Origin: Enterococcus mediterraneensis
GTDB taxonomy: Bacteria > Bacillota > Bacilli > Lactobacillales > Enterococcaceae
DNA: 64,000 nucleotides
Direction: 5' to 3'
NCBI RefSeq assembly: GCF_900604485.1
Contig: NZ_UWOP01000001.1
Coordinates: 2,122,501 to 2,186,500 of the forward strand
The notes below the pieces were generated by a model, which was not told the DNA's origin, did not search any database, and saw only the letters and a program-made list of their open reading frames with translations. Both the position numbers and the translations under genes were made by a program. This document shows positions 63,924 through 64,000 of the stretch, piece after piece (positions within the stretch are counted from its first letter, which is position 1; each line of letters begins with the position of its first letter).

Positions 63924-64000
63924 ATGGCGATTTTAGTATTAGGGGGAGCGGGCTATATCGGCTCTCATGCTGTCGACCAATTGATCAATAAAGGGTATGA
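63924..64000 (+). CDS. galE: UDP-glucose 4-epimerase, 5' end only
   Basis: The window ends 25 codons into this gene. The visible start MAILVLGGAGYIGSHAVDQL has the NAD-binding GxxGxxG of GalE. AGGAGG precedes the ATG. Order galK-galE is the usual gal operon. Confidence 0.9.
   Translation, partial: MAILVLGGAGYIGSHAVDQLINKGY

Overview
The window is low-to-moderate GC Firmicutes chromosome, and the best fit is the genus Enterococcus, probably a species other than E. faecalis. The fused acetyl-CoA acetyltransferase/HMG-CoA reductase (mvaE) divergent from mvaS is an enterococcal hallmark. The tuf copy here reads as the streptococcal-type second EF-Tu (tufB) reported in several non-faecalis enterococci. 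Most gene order matches the Bacillus/Lactobacillales core, for example fer-ypbB-recQ/recS, ypiA-ypiB, ypjD-cca and yqgN-yqgP-yqgQ-glcK. I found no transposase, prophage, plasmid or CRISPR.

Layout. 1-1073: tail of an 11-tRNA array with terminator. 1.1-2.6 kb: a frameshifted ClbS/DfsB-like relic and a K+ channel. 2.8-6.6 kb: mevalonate genes. 6.7-11.4 kb: nucleoid protein, small membrane proteins, tuf, a lysozyme-like protein. 11.4-17.5 kb: DUF368 lipid-carrier transporter, dnaG-rpoD, and the division-site protein MapZ with an N-terminal zinc ribbon. 17.6-24.3 kb: azlCD, cvfB, fur, xerD, scpAB, rluB, FMN riboswitch-ribU. 24.7-27.8 kb: YfcC carrier plus M20 dipeptidase. 28-35.6 kb: ferredoxin, ypbB, recQ, LysM protein, cmk, rpsA, der, HU. 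35.8-45.2 kb: GH1 glycosidase, lipoprotein, zinc-free S14, a degenerate AroB-like protein with ypiA/ypiB, YitT, MazG, cca. 45.5-50.9 kb: the most accessory-looking part, with a small membrane peptide plus ABC exporter and a convergent three-gene ABC system. 51-57 kb: rpmG, acetyltransferase, lipoprotein, Fur-boxed siderophore transporter. 57-64 kb: folate enzyme, rhomboid, glucokinase, rhodanese-like protein, FAD enzyme, DUF3042, galK and the start of galE.

Metal regulation recurs. A Per-box precedes fur, two Fur-boxes sit in the divergent iron-siderophore region, and a Zur-like box precedes the cysteine-free S14 paralogue. Carbon control is suggested by cre-like sites upstream of the YfcC carrier and galK, the latter also with an inverted-repeat operator over its -10.

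The least explained signals are a pseudo-enzyme derived from dehydroquinate synthase, a 45-residue membrane peptide paired with an exporter, a 136-bp multi-arm inverted repeat before cmk, nested dyads before the HU gene, and a perfect 14-bp inverted repeat that buries the azlC ribosome-binding site. All family calls come from reading motifs and recalled homologues; no database search was run.
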